This document shows positions 7,558-17,011 of a DNA stretch of 64,000 nucleotides, one piece after another; the first letter of the stretch is position 1, and the number at the start of each line of letters is the position of its first letter. Location: positions 1-64,000 of the forward strand of contig CAMJKD010000006.1 in the NCBI GenBank assembly GCA_946406315.1. The letters are read 5' to 3'. Made by a program: the position numbers and the translations under genes. The stretch is from an uncultured Candidatus Saccharibacteria bacterium. Its GTDB lineage: Bacteria; Patescibacteriota; Saccharimonadia; Saccharimonadales; Saccharimonadaceae. The notes beneath the pieces were generated by a model. The model searched no databases, had not been told where the DNA came from, and saw only the letters and a program-made list of their open reading frames with translations.

Positions 7558-9285
7558 ATGGCAACATTTATACCCGTAGGACAAACTGGTGACTACCATG
7601 GCAGCGAGGGTGAGATGATGGTATACGAAGCCTTCAAAAAACTGCCAGACGACTACATTGTTTTTTATTCTGTAAAATGGGGTGAAGAGGGGTTTGACCG
7701 AAAATATCGCAAAGGGGAAGCAGATTTTCTAGTATTCGATCCGTCTCGTGGGTTCCTAGTTATTGAAGTTAAGACTAGCGGAATCAAGCGCACCGAAGAT
7801 GGGCGATGGTTTGTGATTGACCGAAACGGCAAAGAGCACCAGCTTGTGTATTCGCCACTCGACCAGGCGTGGCGCAGTGTTGATAGATTCCAAGACATGC
7901 TAGCTAGCTCGCCGAACGATATTATCCGAAAATACCCCGTCATACCTACAGTTTGGTTTCCCAGCTTGACGTCCTATGAATTGTCAAACACTCTGCCGTC
8001 GGAATACCAATTGGCCAATACTTTTTCTGAAGCGGATCTCGATTTGGTCGAAGCGGCAGTAAATCGAGCTTTTAGCCGCAATAATGTTACTAAAATCGAC
8101 CAGACCATATCTAAAACTATTATTAAAGAGACGGTAGATGTTTTTGCTCCTGCCTTTAAGCTCGTGCCAAGCTTGTCGTCAGAGATTAGGGAAAGGAATT
8201 TTCTTTTCAATCAGCTCACTCGCGAACAGGCCACTTTGCTAGATTATCTCGGTGAACAAAAAATAGCTGGCATTCACGGGCCTAGCGGTAGCGGTAAGAC
8301 TATGATCGCGCTAGAGTGTGCACGTAAATTGCCTGCTGATGAAAATATTCTATTTCTTTGTTTTAATAGGCTGCTGCTCAACTATTTGATTGAAAACTAT
8401 GCCTCGGAAATGCCGAATGTTACTTTTACTAGCCTCAATCGCCTCTATGCCAAGTCTAAGGGAACTGAAATTGCGACCGAAGAGCAAATTACGGACTTCT
8501 TGCTTGATGAATATATGGATAACTTCGAATTTCGCCACATTATCATAGATGAAGCGCAGGATTTTGCGGCCGATCACCTAGATATCCTTATTGACGCCAT
8601 TAAGGCGACGGATGGCTATTTCTATGTATTCTATGATCGGAATCAGTTAGTGCATTATCTGAGCAATAAGAATGAGTCGACGCTAGATTGGCTCAAAAAG
8701 CTTGATTGCCGCCTTGTTTTGCATAAAAACTGCCGCAATACTTATGAAATCGCCCAAGCAGCTTATGCGGCTGTGGACATAGATAAAGTAGAATTAGCCG
8801 AACATGTAAACGGCGACAAACCGTGCCTGAATAATTACAGCAATACCAATCGCGCCATCGACGGCATAGCGGAGACGATTCGCTTCTATACTGACAAAGG
8901 CTTCAAACGTAATCAAATTACGATTTTAACCGTTAAAACCATCAATAAGTCCATTCTTTCTGGGCGAGAATCCGTGGGCGGCTATCGCCTGTCGGTTGAT
9001 GGTAATGGTGACGGCATACTGTTTACTACCGCTAGAAAATATAAAGGCCTCGAAAGCGATATAGTAATCATGATCGATATCGACAGGGACGTGTTTAGCG
9101 ACGACAAGGCTAAATGTGTATTTTACGTCGCATCGAGCCGCGCTAAGCATTGTTTAACCTATATTTCTGTATTGGACGAAGGCGATATGACGAAAATGAT
9201 TGAGGACCTCGGCTCTCGGTCTTCCGATAATCCATCTAAAGATCTTGCCGATTTGCTGAATATTCAAGTATCTGAAATCGAATAG
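7558..9285 (+). CDS. NERD-domain protein with UvrD/Rep-like superfamily 1 helicase domain
   Basis: N-terminal EADFLVFDPSRGFLVIEVKTSG (NERD nuclease-like), Walker A GPSGSGKT, IIDEAQD Walker B; ATG 7558 preferred because upstream GTG 7516 lies in a terminator. Confidence 0.8.
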   Translation: MATFIPVGQTGDYHGSEGEMMVYEAFKKLPDDYIVFYSVKWGEEGFDRKYRKGEADFLVFDPSRGFLVIEVKTSGIKRTEDGRWFVIDRNGKEHQLVYSPLDQAWRSVDRFQDMLASSPNDIIRKYPVIPTVWFPSLTSYELSNTLPSEYQLANTFSEADLDLVEAAVNRAFSRNNVTKIDQTISKTIIKETVDVFAPAFKLVPSLSSEIRERNFLFNQLTREQATLLDYLGEQKIAGIHGPSGSGKTMIALECARKLPADENILFLCFNRLLLNYLIENYASEMPNVTFTSLNRLYAKSKGTEIATEEQITDFLLDEYMDNFEFRHIIIDEAQDFAADHLDILIDAIKATDGYFYVFYDRNQLVHYLSNKNESTLDWLKKLDCRLVLHKNCRNTYEIAQAAYAAVDIDKVELAEHVNGDKPCLNNYSNTNRAIDGIAETIRFYTDKGFKRNQITILTVKTINKSILSGRESVGGYRLSVDGNGDGILFTTARKYKGLESDIVIMIDIDRDVFSDDKAKCVFYVASSRAKHCLTYISVLDEGDMTKMIEDLGSRSSDNPSKDLADLLNIQVSEIE

Positions 9286-9582
9286 CTAAAGGCTTTTTAT
9301 TGTTACCTCAATAATTTCCTTTAGTCTCTTCTTGTCATCTATATCGTCTACTAAATACATCTTCTTCGCGCCTTCGTAGGGCAGGGCTTCACTCATTCCG
9401 AAGCTACTATTTCCAGACGTAATCTTTACTAGCAACCTATCATCATAAATGCCGCCAAACAGCACGCCGTCCGCATACAGCAAAAACTCGCCCATCATCG
9501 GCCGGCAAGTAATTCTCGGCAACAACGACAATTGCTCTAAAATATAATCTCGATATTCTTTCGTGCTCGCCATTATGCACAA
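9286..9582 (-). CDS. TfoX/Sxy N-terminal domain protein
   Basis: ITCRPMMGEFLLYADGVLFGGIYDDRLLVK. Confidence 0.75.
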   Translation of the reverse strand: MCIMASTKEYRDYILEQLSLLPRITCRPMMGEFLLYADGVLFGGIYDDRLLVKITSGNSSFGMSEALPYEGAKKMYLVDDIDDKKRLKEIIEVTIKSL

Positions 9583-10112
9583 TTCTTCTTATGTGCTTTC
9601 AACTTTTTCATCGCCCAATCGTAATGCGACGACAGGCAACTTACAAAATACGATCCTAAAACCGAACCGCCCACCCACGGATACATACCTTTAGTAAATA
9701 GCTGTTCTTCGCTCAAACTTTCTGCCAATTTCATCACATCTGCATGCGACTTCTCAAACATCTTGCGCGCATCGGAAAGGGAAGTCCTCTGATGCTTCTT
9801 CCAATATTCCACATTCATATCGCCGTAAGTTTTCCAAGTATATGGCTCGGGCAAGAACGGCGCATTGCCGCCTTTGTTTAAATTTGTATCCACAAATTCT
9901 AATAGCATACGGTGCCATTCATATAAATGTACCCAAATATCGCGTAGATTCTTGTCGCGTCCCCAGTGGCGTTCTTTCTTGCTCGGATCGCCCGAGAAAT
10001 CGAACTCAGTATTCATTTCTTTCTCGCTCATCCCATCCGCCATTTCAATCAGCTTGGCATAATATTCTGCACCAGCTTTTAATAAATCTGTTTTGTTTCG
10101 CGGTCGTGGCAT
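9573..10112 (-). CDS. ClbS/DfsB family four-helix bundle protein
   Basis: MPRPRNKTDLL...RDIWVHLYEWHRMLLEF...KNLRDIWVHL pattern of ClbS/DfsB (DUF1706) proteins. Confidence 0.75.
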   Translation of the reverse strand: MPRPRNKTDLLKAGAEYYAKLIEMADGMSEKEMNTEFDFSGDPSKKERHWGRDKNLRDIWVHLYEWHRMLLEFVDTNLNKGGNAPFLPEPYTWKTYGDMNVEYWKKHQRTSLSDARKMFEKSHADVMKLAESLSEEQLFTKGMYPWVGGSVLGSYFVSCLSSHYDWAMKKLKAHKKNCA

Positions 10113-10113
10113 T

Positions 10114-10371
10114 TTACGCCTTCTTCCATCTCTTCAGTGTAGGGAATACTTTTGCACAATACTCTTTCATTTGCTCGTTCGTCATACCGGCTTGTTCACC
10201 AAACTTCGAGCACATCTCGATATATTCTTCCATGGAAACTTTATCGATAAACTCGCCATCTTTATAGCACCATTTACAGTAATCTTTATTAATACTGCCA
10301 TCTTTTTCGGTTGAGTACATATCTTCTGATGTTAGTGGCATTGCGCAGCTTTGACAAATGTTTTGTTCCAT
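10114..10371 (-). CDS. Zinc-ribbon domain protein
   Basis: CQSCAMPL...DYCKWCYKDGEF. Confidence 0.75.
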   Translation of the reverse strand: MEQNICQSCAMPLTSEDMYSTEKDGSINKDYCKWCYKDGEFIDKVSMEEYIEMCSKFGEQAGMTNEQMKEYCAKVFPTLKRWKKA

Positions 10372-10397
10372 AAAAGTCCTTTATTTACTTGTCACTA

Positions 10398-13300
10398 TTA
10401 TAGCAACGATTTAAAGCCTGCTAATAACTTTCGTATGCCTTTCTCCGCCTTGGCACCTTTATTGCGAGAATCTTTAATTACGAATTTGTCCAAAGTCGCT
10501 AGCAGCGCAGGTAATAAGACTAAGATAATTAAAGTTGCGCAGAAAGTTCCTAAGGAAATTGCCTGACATACAGCTGCCGCAATCGCTGTAGCTAAATTAC
10601 CTACGATTGCTGTCACGATAATCAGAATCGATGCCGAGGTTAAAATTGCATTAATCGAACGATTATAGGTGCTAATTAGAGCGTCGCGAATATTCATCTT
10701 AAAGTAATTTCTATTTTCTATATAGTACGAAGTAAACAGAATTGCATAATCGATTGTTGCACCCATTAGGATTGATTGGACAATAATTAATGCAATGAAG
10801 AAAATGCGCGAACCGGTCAACGACAAATAAGCCATCACGATATAAACCGCACATTGAATCACGAGTACTAGCAGCATTGATACGAAGAATGATTTAAATG
10901 TACAAACAACTACCGCGAAAATTGACAGCATAGTCAGAATCGTAATGAAGTTCATCTCGTCATTAAACGTCTGTGACATTTCATAGGCCATCGCCGAATC
11001 TCCTACCATGTAATAATCAATTTTATTACGCGGTCCGAGCTCGCTCTTCAAATCACTAATCAGGGCAAAAGTCTGATCGCCTTCAGCTGGTAAGTTTGAT
11101 TCAATTAGTGCACGATAATGGTGCGGTCCGACTAATAAATCCTTCGCCTCATTAATCGTTTTGTGACCATCGTCAATTTTTTCGCGCATTTCATTATCAA
11201 TACGTTCCGCAAAGCGCCCATCTGGTAAAACTTTGTCTGACAGGAAGTTGATAAACTTTTCAACCGTCAGCGTCCAATTCTTGTCGTAATCGTAGAGCGA
11301 ACCGTGATATAGATAAGCTAGAAATAGTTGGTTCTTATCTACGTTATTAGCCAGCGGTAAAATTGCGCGATACAACGCCTCATAATTATATGTATTTCCA
11401 TTTGCCGCCGCACGCATTAGGGTTGCAATTGTATGTAGTTGCGTTTGCTCATTCTTGCCTAAACGATTTGCATAATCTGGGTTGGGCAAAACTTTCTCGT
11501 CGATAAAATTAATCAACGTTTTTAGTGAGATTCTAATATTCTTATTTTCGTAACGATAATTATAGAGCGCGTAAACGAGTTTAACTTTTGCCGAATCAAG
11601 CGTAAAAGTTTGTGCCAAGCTCCCAGCTGAATACTTAGTGTTTTGATTATTCATAATATATTGTACTAGGCTTAGCTGCTTAATCGTTCCGCTCGAAAGC
11701 GCATTTTTTAACTTTGCGTCGTTTTGATGTTTAAGTAAGAAATTCACTAATTCACGCGAGGAAAGTCTGATGGCGCTAGAAGTTGTCTCGGCTTGGTAGA
11801 GCTTGTAAATGTTCTTCAGCTTAGCTAGCTTGTCATCCAAATTGACCTTTTGGCGTACGGCGATGATTTTATCGTTCAACTTTTGAGCAATATCAAGGAT
11901 GGTCTTTTTATCTTCCTCGCTAAGGTTATCGAATAATTCTGGATAATTTGACTCCAGGCTATTTAGCCAATTAGTCGTTTGGTCTAGAGCAGCATTTAGT
12001 TTTCTGGCGGCCGTTGCAATATCTGAATAGGAATATTTCTTCGTTAGTATTTGTTCTGCTTCGTTTGTTTTTGCCACTAATTCCGCGCGCACCTTTGTGA
12101 TTTCTGGCGCTAAGCTTTCTTGTGTTTCTGCAGGCAATTTTACTACGGCCTGATCAAATAGGGTAGGCGCATTCTTTAGCTCGCTAACTCTTGTTTTAAT
12201 CGTGGCGAACTGTGTTTTTAATTGCGCAACTTCATCCGCCGATAGTCCCATTTCGTTAATGACATTTTGATTTGAAAGCGCAAAGTTAATCAGCTCTTCA
12301 ATTGAAGCGGTTGCCGTTGGCGTGCTAGTTGTTGTGTAGCTATAGTAAGTCAATAACTGTTCGAGCGTCTTTTGATTAATTCCGAAAATGCTCGAAAGCT
12401 CCGCTACGGTCTTTGGCGAATCGGTAATATTTTTATTGCTAAAAATGCGAAGCTTCGCAAGATCGGCACGCTGTGCTGGCGTGACCATGCTGGCGTATTT
12501 TGAATTCGATAAAATATCATTCGTTACAAACTGCGCAAACTCGTATAGCGTAAGTTTGGTTGGAATATTCTGCTCTGACAAATACAAGACGTAAACATCA
12601 TCCAATTTCTTGCTATCAACGCCCAAGATATTTGCGATATCCTGTTTCGTGCGTGGCTGATTGACTTTAACTTGATTTGTGAAGTTTGAAAAACGATCAA
12701 CTTTCGCTACGGTGTCTTTTGAAACACTATCGGCGAAATTCTTATTCGGAAAGACCTCTTTCTGTAAAAATGTAACCAAATCGTCTAGCGCAATTTCGTG
12801 TGCATCTACGTCTTTGTAATAGTGATAGTAGATTGCTTTAATTAAATAATCTTCGGTTTCAACTTTCTCGCTACTCAGGTCGTTAATTTTTGCGACTAAC
12901 TCGTTATATTTTTCTGGTTCATTAATAGTATTGCCGTAGCAAAGCACGCGTGTCGTATCTTCGCGTTTATCAAATTTCTTGCAAGCTTCCGTGACTTTAT
13001 CGTCCATTTTTGCATCATAGACTAAAGCCATCTGATTGGTTTCATTAAAGACGTCTTTAATGCGATTGTTTTGTTCGACCGTAAAGTTGATACCAGTGCT
13101 ACCTTTTAGAATGATGCTGCCCACGAAGACAAATAAGAATAGTGGCATTGCGACTTTACGTAAATCATAACTACGCTTGCCGAACCAATCCATTTTCAAA
13201 TTGAGAGTTTTCTTTTTGGTTTTCTCGATGGCTTTGTCGAAGAGTAGAAGTAGTGCTGGTAGGGAAGTGAAAATAGACACCAAGCTCAATATCACGCCTT

Positions 13301-14171
13301 TACTGAGTACGAGTCCCATATCGCGCCCAATCGTAAAGCTCATAAATACTAGCACAATTAAGCCCACCACGGTCGTAACGGAGCTGGACGAAATCGCGCC
13401 AAACGAATAGCGCATTGCGCGGCGCATGGCGGTCTTTTTGTCTGGATGGTCTGGCTTTGCTTTTTCTTGGCGATAGCGTGTCGATAACATGATGGCGTAA
13501 TCCATCGATAATGCCATTTGCAAAATAGCCGAAATTGCATCAGTGATATGTGATACGCTCGGGAAAATAATATTCGTACCTTTATTGGCGACCACCGCCA
13601 ATAATATTGCAAATAAGAACAGCCATGGCTCCACCCAAGATTTACTCATCAAAAGCAGAATAATCATCGCACAGCCAACGGCTAGTATTGTAACGTGTAG
13701 CTTTAATACTTCGCCGTTAAAATTGTAAACTTGACCAGCCTCTTCGATCTCGTACTTATCTTTATATTCATTATGAATAGTATTGTAAGCTTGATTAGCT
13801 AGCTCAGAATCTGCCGGCGCATTAACATTAATCTTGTAGCGCGTATACTTATCGCGGTTGTACGTATCGCTTTCGTCATAATCAACGGACGAAACCCCGT
13901 CGACTGATTCTATGTGCTTCTTAATGCGCATCTTTTCCTCGGCGGGTACATCGGTCAGCATCATTTCATAGCTACTGGTCGAGTCGTAGCTAAACTCATC
14001 ATTCATAATATTTAAGCCAAGTGTAGTCTCCGAGTCGTCCGGCATGTAAGAATAGATGTCTTTATTAATTGTCACGCGCGTTGATAAGAAGCCGCAAATA
14101 ACTACAAGTACCAAAAATACGCCAAATATTACATAGCAGTGATCTACGATGAAATCTGATATTTTACGCAT
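10398..14171 (-). CDS. MMPL/RND-superfamily transporter with long repeat-containing extracytoplasmic loop
   Basis: Two membrane blocks (ALSMDYAIMLSTRYRQE; MGATIDYAILFTSYYIENR) flanking about 600 residues of helical repeats. Confidence 0.85.
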   Translation of the reverse strand: MRKISDFIVDHCYVIFGVFLVLVVICGFLSTRVTINKDIYSYMPDDSETTLGLNIMNDEFSYDSTSSYEMMLTDVPAEEKMRIKKHIESVDGVSSVDYDESDTYNRDKYTRYKINVNAPADSELANQAYNTIHNEYKDKYEIEEAGQVYNFNGEVLKLHVTILAVGCAMIILLLMSKSWVEPWLFLFAILLAVVANKGTNIIFPSVSHITDAISAILQMALSMDYAIMLSTRYRQEKAKPDHPDKKTAMRRAMRYSFGAISSSSVTTVVGLIVLVFMSFTIGRDMGLVLSKGVILSLVSIFTSLPALLLLFDKAIEKTKKKTLNLKMDWFGKRSYDLRKVAMPLFLFVFVGSIILKGSTGINFTVEQNNRIKDVFNETNQMALVYDAKMDDKVTEACKKFDKREDTTRVLCYGNTINEPEKYNELVAKINDLSSEKVETEDYLIKAIYYHYYKDVDAHEIALDDLVTFLQKEVFPNKNFADSVSKDTVAKVDRFSNFTNQVKVNQPRTKQDIANILGVDSKKLDDVYVLYLSEQNIPTKLTLYEFAQFVTNDILSNSKYASMVTPAQRADLAKLRIFSNKNITDSPKTVAELSSIFGINQKTLEQLLTYYSYTTTSTPTATASIEELINFALSNQNVINEMGLSADEVAQLKTQFATIKTRVSELKNAPTLFDQAVVKLPAETQESLAPEITKVRAELVAKTNEAEQILTKKYSYSDIATAARKLNAALDQTTNWLNSLESNYPELFDNLSEEDKKTILDIAQKLNDKIIAVRQKVNLDDKLAKLKNIYKLYQAETTSSAIRLSSRELVNFLLKHQNDAKLKNALSSGTIKQLSLVQYIMNNQNTKYSAGSLAQTFTLDSAKVKLVYALYNYRYENKNIRISLKTLINFIDEKVLPNPDYANRLGKNEQTQLHTIATLMRAAANGNTYNYEALYRAILPLANNVDKNQLFLAYLYHGSLYDYDKNWTLTVEKFINFLSDKVLPDGRFAERIDNEMREKIDDGHKTINEAKDLLVGPHHYRALIESNLPAEGDQTFALISDLKSELGPRNKIDYYMVGDSAMAYEMSQTFNDEMNFITILTMLSIFAVVVCTFKSFFVSMLLVLVIQCAVYIVMAYLSLTGSRIFFIALIIVQSILMGATIDYAILFTSYYIENRNYFKMNIRDALISTYNRSINAILTSASILIIVTAIVGNLATAIAAAVCQAISLGTFCATLIILVLLPALLATLDKFVIKDSRNKGAKAEKGIRKLLAGFKSLL

Positions 14172-14248
14172 ATTCGACTATTATATCTACCCCTATGAAA
14201 CAAATGAAGAACAGTATTATTGCACTATGTCTAAAATTGAACACTATA

Positions 14249-14277
14249 TTGACATAATGTATAAAGAGTGGTATAAT
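14249..14277 (+). promoter_or_regulatory. Consensus sigma70-type promoter for TetR gene
   Basis: TTGACA (14249-14254), 17-nt spacer, TATAAT (14272-14277), ATG 6 nt later; palindrome GTATAATTATAC 14271-14282 over the -10. Confidence 0.75.
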
Positions 14278-14283
14278 TATACT

Positions 14284-14850
14284 ATGGTTAAAAAATCTTA
14301 TCGTAAGGCCACTGAGAGAACCCGTCGCCAAATACGCAAGGCTTTTGCTGGTCTTTTGGCCGCACGCGGTTCCGTTAAGAATATTACCGTAACTGAACTA
14401 GCCGAGCGAGCCGAAATAACTCGCGGTACTTTTTATAACTACTATAATAACCTCTACGAAGTCGGTGCTGAGCTTCAGGCTGAAATCGAAAAAGAACTTT
14501 TTGCTGAGCGCTATGAATTTAATTCCATCGATGATGTTGAACATTATGTTGATCAGATTTTCGCCTTTCTCAAACAGCAGGAGGGCGTCTATCGTCAGCT
14601 GCTATCTAGTGATGCGCCGATGGCTTTTTTGAGTCAGCTCGAAAGCGGCATGACTCAGCGCGTATTTGCCATTATGCACGAAAAAGGCATCAACGATAAG
14701 AATGCTGAATTCGAGCTCTTAATTCTTGCAAGCGGCACTTTTGCCATAGTTCGTAAATACTACCGAAACGAAGTTGCCGTAACGCTCGACGACATTCGTG
14801 ATTATCTTAGCGTCAAGCTTCGTAATATGTTTGAACGCTATATTAAATAG
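14284..14850 (+). CDS. TetR/AcrR family transcriptional regulator
   Basis: ITVTELAERAEITRGTFYNYYNNLYEV HTH; ATG 14284 preferred over 14149 from promoter position. Confidence 0.8.
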   Translation: MVKKSYRKATERTRRQIRKAFAGLLAARGSVKNITVTELAERAEITRGTFYNYYNNLYEVGAELQAEIEKELFAERYEFNSIDDVEHYVDQIFAFLKQQEGVYRQLLSSDAPMAFLSQLESGMTQRVFAIMHEKGINDKNAEFELLILASGTFAIVRKYYRNEVAVTLDDIRDYLSVKLRNMFERYIK

Positions 14851-15963
14851 TTAATCGCTCGCATCAACATCCAGGGTAATGCTAACTTTGTAATCTGGAT
14901 ATTTTTCTTGTATTTCGTCAAAAATTTGGTGATATAATTCGATTCGATTTTCAACGGCAAAATCGATAATAATATCTAGGTTGATAGTCATGTCATCTTT
15001 ATCTAGATAGAAGCCATGCATCTGCTGTATACCATCGTGCGAAAAGACGATTTTACGAATATTTTTGTATGCTTTTACAATTTCGGCATCATGCCGGTTG
15101 ATTGAATAAACGCCAATCGTGTGTAGAATCACACCATATTTCTTCTGTACGCGCTTTGTGATACTGCGCGAAATCTTATCGATTTCCGTCGCCGTTAAAG
15201 TGTCGGGCACTTCAATATGGACCGAACCGAGATAAGTGTCTGGACCGTAATCATTCAATATTAAATCGAATGCACCTTCGACTTTTTTCTCTTTCAAAAT
15301 CTCTGCCTTAATTGATTTCGCCAATTTACTTTCAATCCTCAGTCCTAGCATATTGTCGACAGGATCCTTAATAAGATCGATACCGGCTTTTATAATAAAT
15401 ACAGATACTAGCACACCCGCGTAGGCTTCAATATTAATATGGAATATGAGATAAATAATAGCTGAAGCTAGCACGGAAATCGACAAAATTGCGTCATTAA
15501 ACGCATCGGTACCGCTTGCTACGAGCGAGTCGGATTTGACTTTGCGCCCAGTTTTCTTAACAAATAGTCCTAATGCAAATTTAACGATAATACCCGCAAT
15601 TAAAATCACTAAGGTCGCAACACTATAATCGACGTCTTCTGGCGCGAATATTTTCTTAATCGACTCGATTAAAGCTGTCAGACCGGCATAGAGCACAATC
15701 GCCGAAACAACGAGCGAAGAAATATATTCGCCTCGACCGTGTCCATATGGATGATCGCGATCCGGTGCTTTTCCAGCTAATTTTGTGCCAGCGATCGTGA
15801 TGATACTTGATAGTGCATCACTCAAGTTATTTACCGCATCGGTGATAATCGCAATCGAATTAGACAAAAAACCGACGAATGCCTTAAAGCCAGCAAGAAT
15901 AATATTTGCAACAATACTGATAATACTGGTCTTAATGACTCTTTTTTCGCGGGTATTTTTCAT
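14851..15963 (-). CDS. Cation diffusion facilitator family transporter
   Basis: SIAIITDAVNNLSDALSSIITIAG, DRDHPYGHGRGEYISSL. Confidence 0.9.
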   Translation of the reverse strand: MKNTREKRVIKTSIISIVANIILAGFKAFVGFLSNSIAIITDAVNNLSDALSSIITIAGTKLAGKAPDRDHPYGHGRGEYISSLVVSAIVLYAGLTALIESIKKIFAPEDVDYSVATLVILIAGIIVKFALGLFVKKTGRKVKSDSLVASGTDAFNDAILSISVLASAIIYLIFHINIEAYAGVLVSVFIIKAGIDLIKDPVDNMLGLRIESKLAKSIKAEILKEKKVEGAFDLILNDYGPDTYLGSVHIEVPDTLTATEIDKISRSITKRVQKKYGVILHTIGVYSINRHDAEIVKAYKNIRKIVFSHDGIQQMHGFYLDKDDMTINLDIIIDFAVENRIELYHQIFDEIQEKYPDYKVSITLDVDASD

Positions 15964-15974
15964 GTCTTAATCTA

Positions 15975-16523
15975 TTATTTTAGTAACTTTTTGATGTCTT
16001 CTTCCATGTCTTCTGGTTTAAAAGTTGGATCAAAACGCTTTACGACTTCGCCGTCTTTCGACACTAAGAACTTCGTAAAATTCCAAACAATGTCGCCTTC
16101 TTTTTTGCAGGTAGTACTAATTTTAGCTACTGCTTTCATGACCATTTTATTCTTCATGCCTTTTGGCTCTTCTTTTGGTTGCGCTTTCTTTAATAGTGTA
16201 TAAAGTGGAATTTCGTTTTCGCCATTGACGTCAATTTTGGCAAACTGGTCGAATTTGGTTTTATATTTGGCGGTGCAGAAATTATGAATTTCGTCATTGT
16301 CGCCTGGCGCTTGATGCCCGAATTGATTGCATGGAAAATCTAATACTTCAAAACCTTCATCGTGGTATTTCTCGTATAGGTTCTCGATACCTTCATATTG
16401 TGGCGTAAAACCACAACCTGTTGCGGTATTTACGATTAATAGAACTTTTCCGCGTAACTCCGAGAGGGTAAAATCTTTATCGTCTCTAGTTTTAACCTTT
16501 AAATCATAAATTGTATTTTTCAT
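15975..16523 (-). CDS. Glutathione peroxidase-family (thiol) peroxidase
   Basis: LLIVNTATGCGFTPQYEGIENLYEKY, LDFPCNQFG; catalytic Cys rather than Sec. Confidence 0.9.
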   Translation of the reverse strand: MKNTIYDLKVKTRDDKDFTLSELRGKVLLIVNTATGCGFTPQYEGIENLYEKYHDEGFEVLDFPCNQFGHQAPGDNDEIHNFCTAKYKTKFDQFAKIDVNGENEIPLYTLLKKAQPKEEPKGMKNKMVMKAVAKISTTCKKEGDIVWNFTKFLVSKDGEVVKRFDPTFKPEDMEEDIKKLLK

Positions 16524-16732
16524 TCTTACTCATAAGTCCTGCTCTTATTATATCAGTTTTAGATTAATGAGTGGTTTATTATATAATATGATTATGGTTA
16601 ATGCTATAGCTATTACCTTAATCATATTTAGTATCGGGCATATATTTTAAATAATGCCTAGTTTTTCAACTTTTTCAGCTTTCTTCAAGTCTTAATTTCT
16701 ATAATCAAGATATAACCAATAGGAGATTTATT

Positions 16733-17002
16733 ATGGAAAACAATCGTAAAAATGAAACTAAAATGAGAATCCTTTCATTCATTATTGGATTACTTGTCGG
16801 AGCAATAATCTCGACGAGTGCGTTTATTGTTAGTGTCAATGTCCTTAAGACGGATAACAATGGTAGCAATCAGTCGACACAAATGCAGGGCGGTACCCCA
16901 CCGGAAATGCCGAGCGGCGGAAATAGTCAGAATGGTCAACCGCCAGCCATGCCAGGCGAAAATAATAGTCAAGAAAACAGCCAAAACAGTAACGAATCCT
17001 AG
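16733..17002 (+). CDS. Small membrane-anchored Gly/Pro/Gln/Asn-rich protein
   Basis: Single N-terminal TM then GGTPPEMPSGGNSQNGQPPAMPGENN; SD AGGAG upstream. Confidence 0.65.
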   Translation: MENNRKNETKMRILSFIIGLLVGAIISTSAFIVSVNVLKTDNNGSNQSTQMQGGTPPEMPSGGNSQNGQPPAMPGENNSQENSQNSNES

Positions 17003-17011
17003 GGGGACTGA

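Noticed and set aside
16588-16650. Tiny frame MIMVNAIAITLIIFSIGHIF* after TATAAT
   Set aside because: 20 codons, could be a decayed membrane gene; too little evidence to annotate
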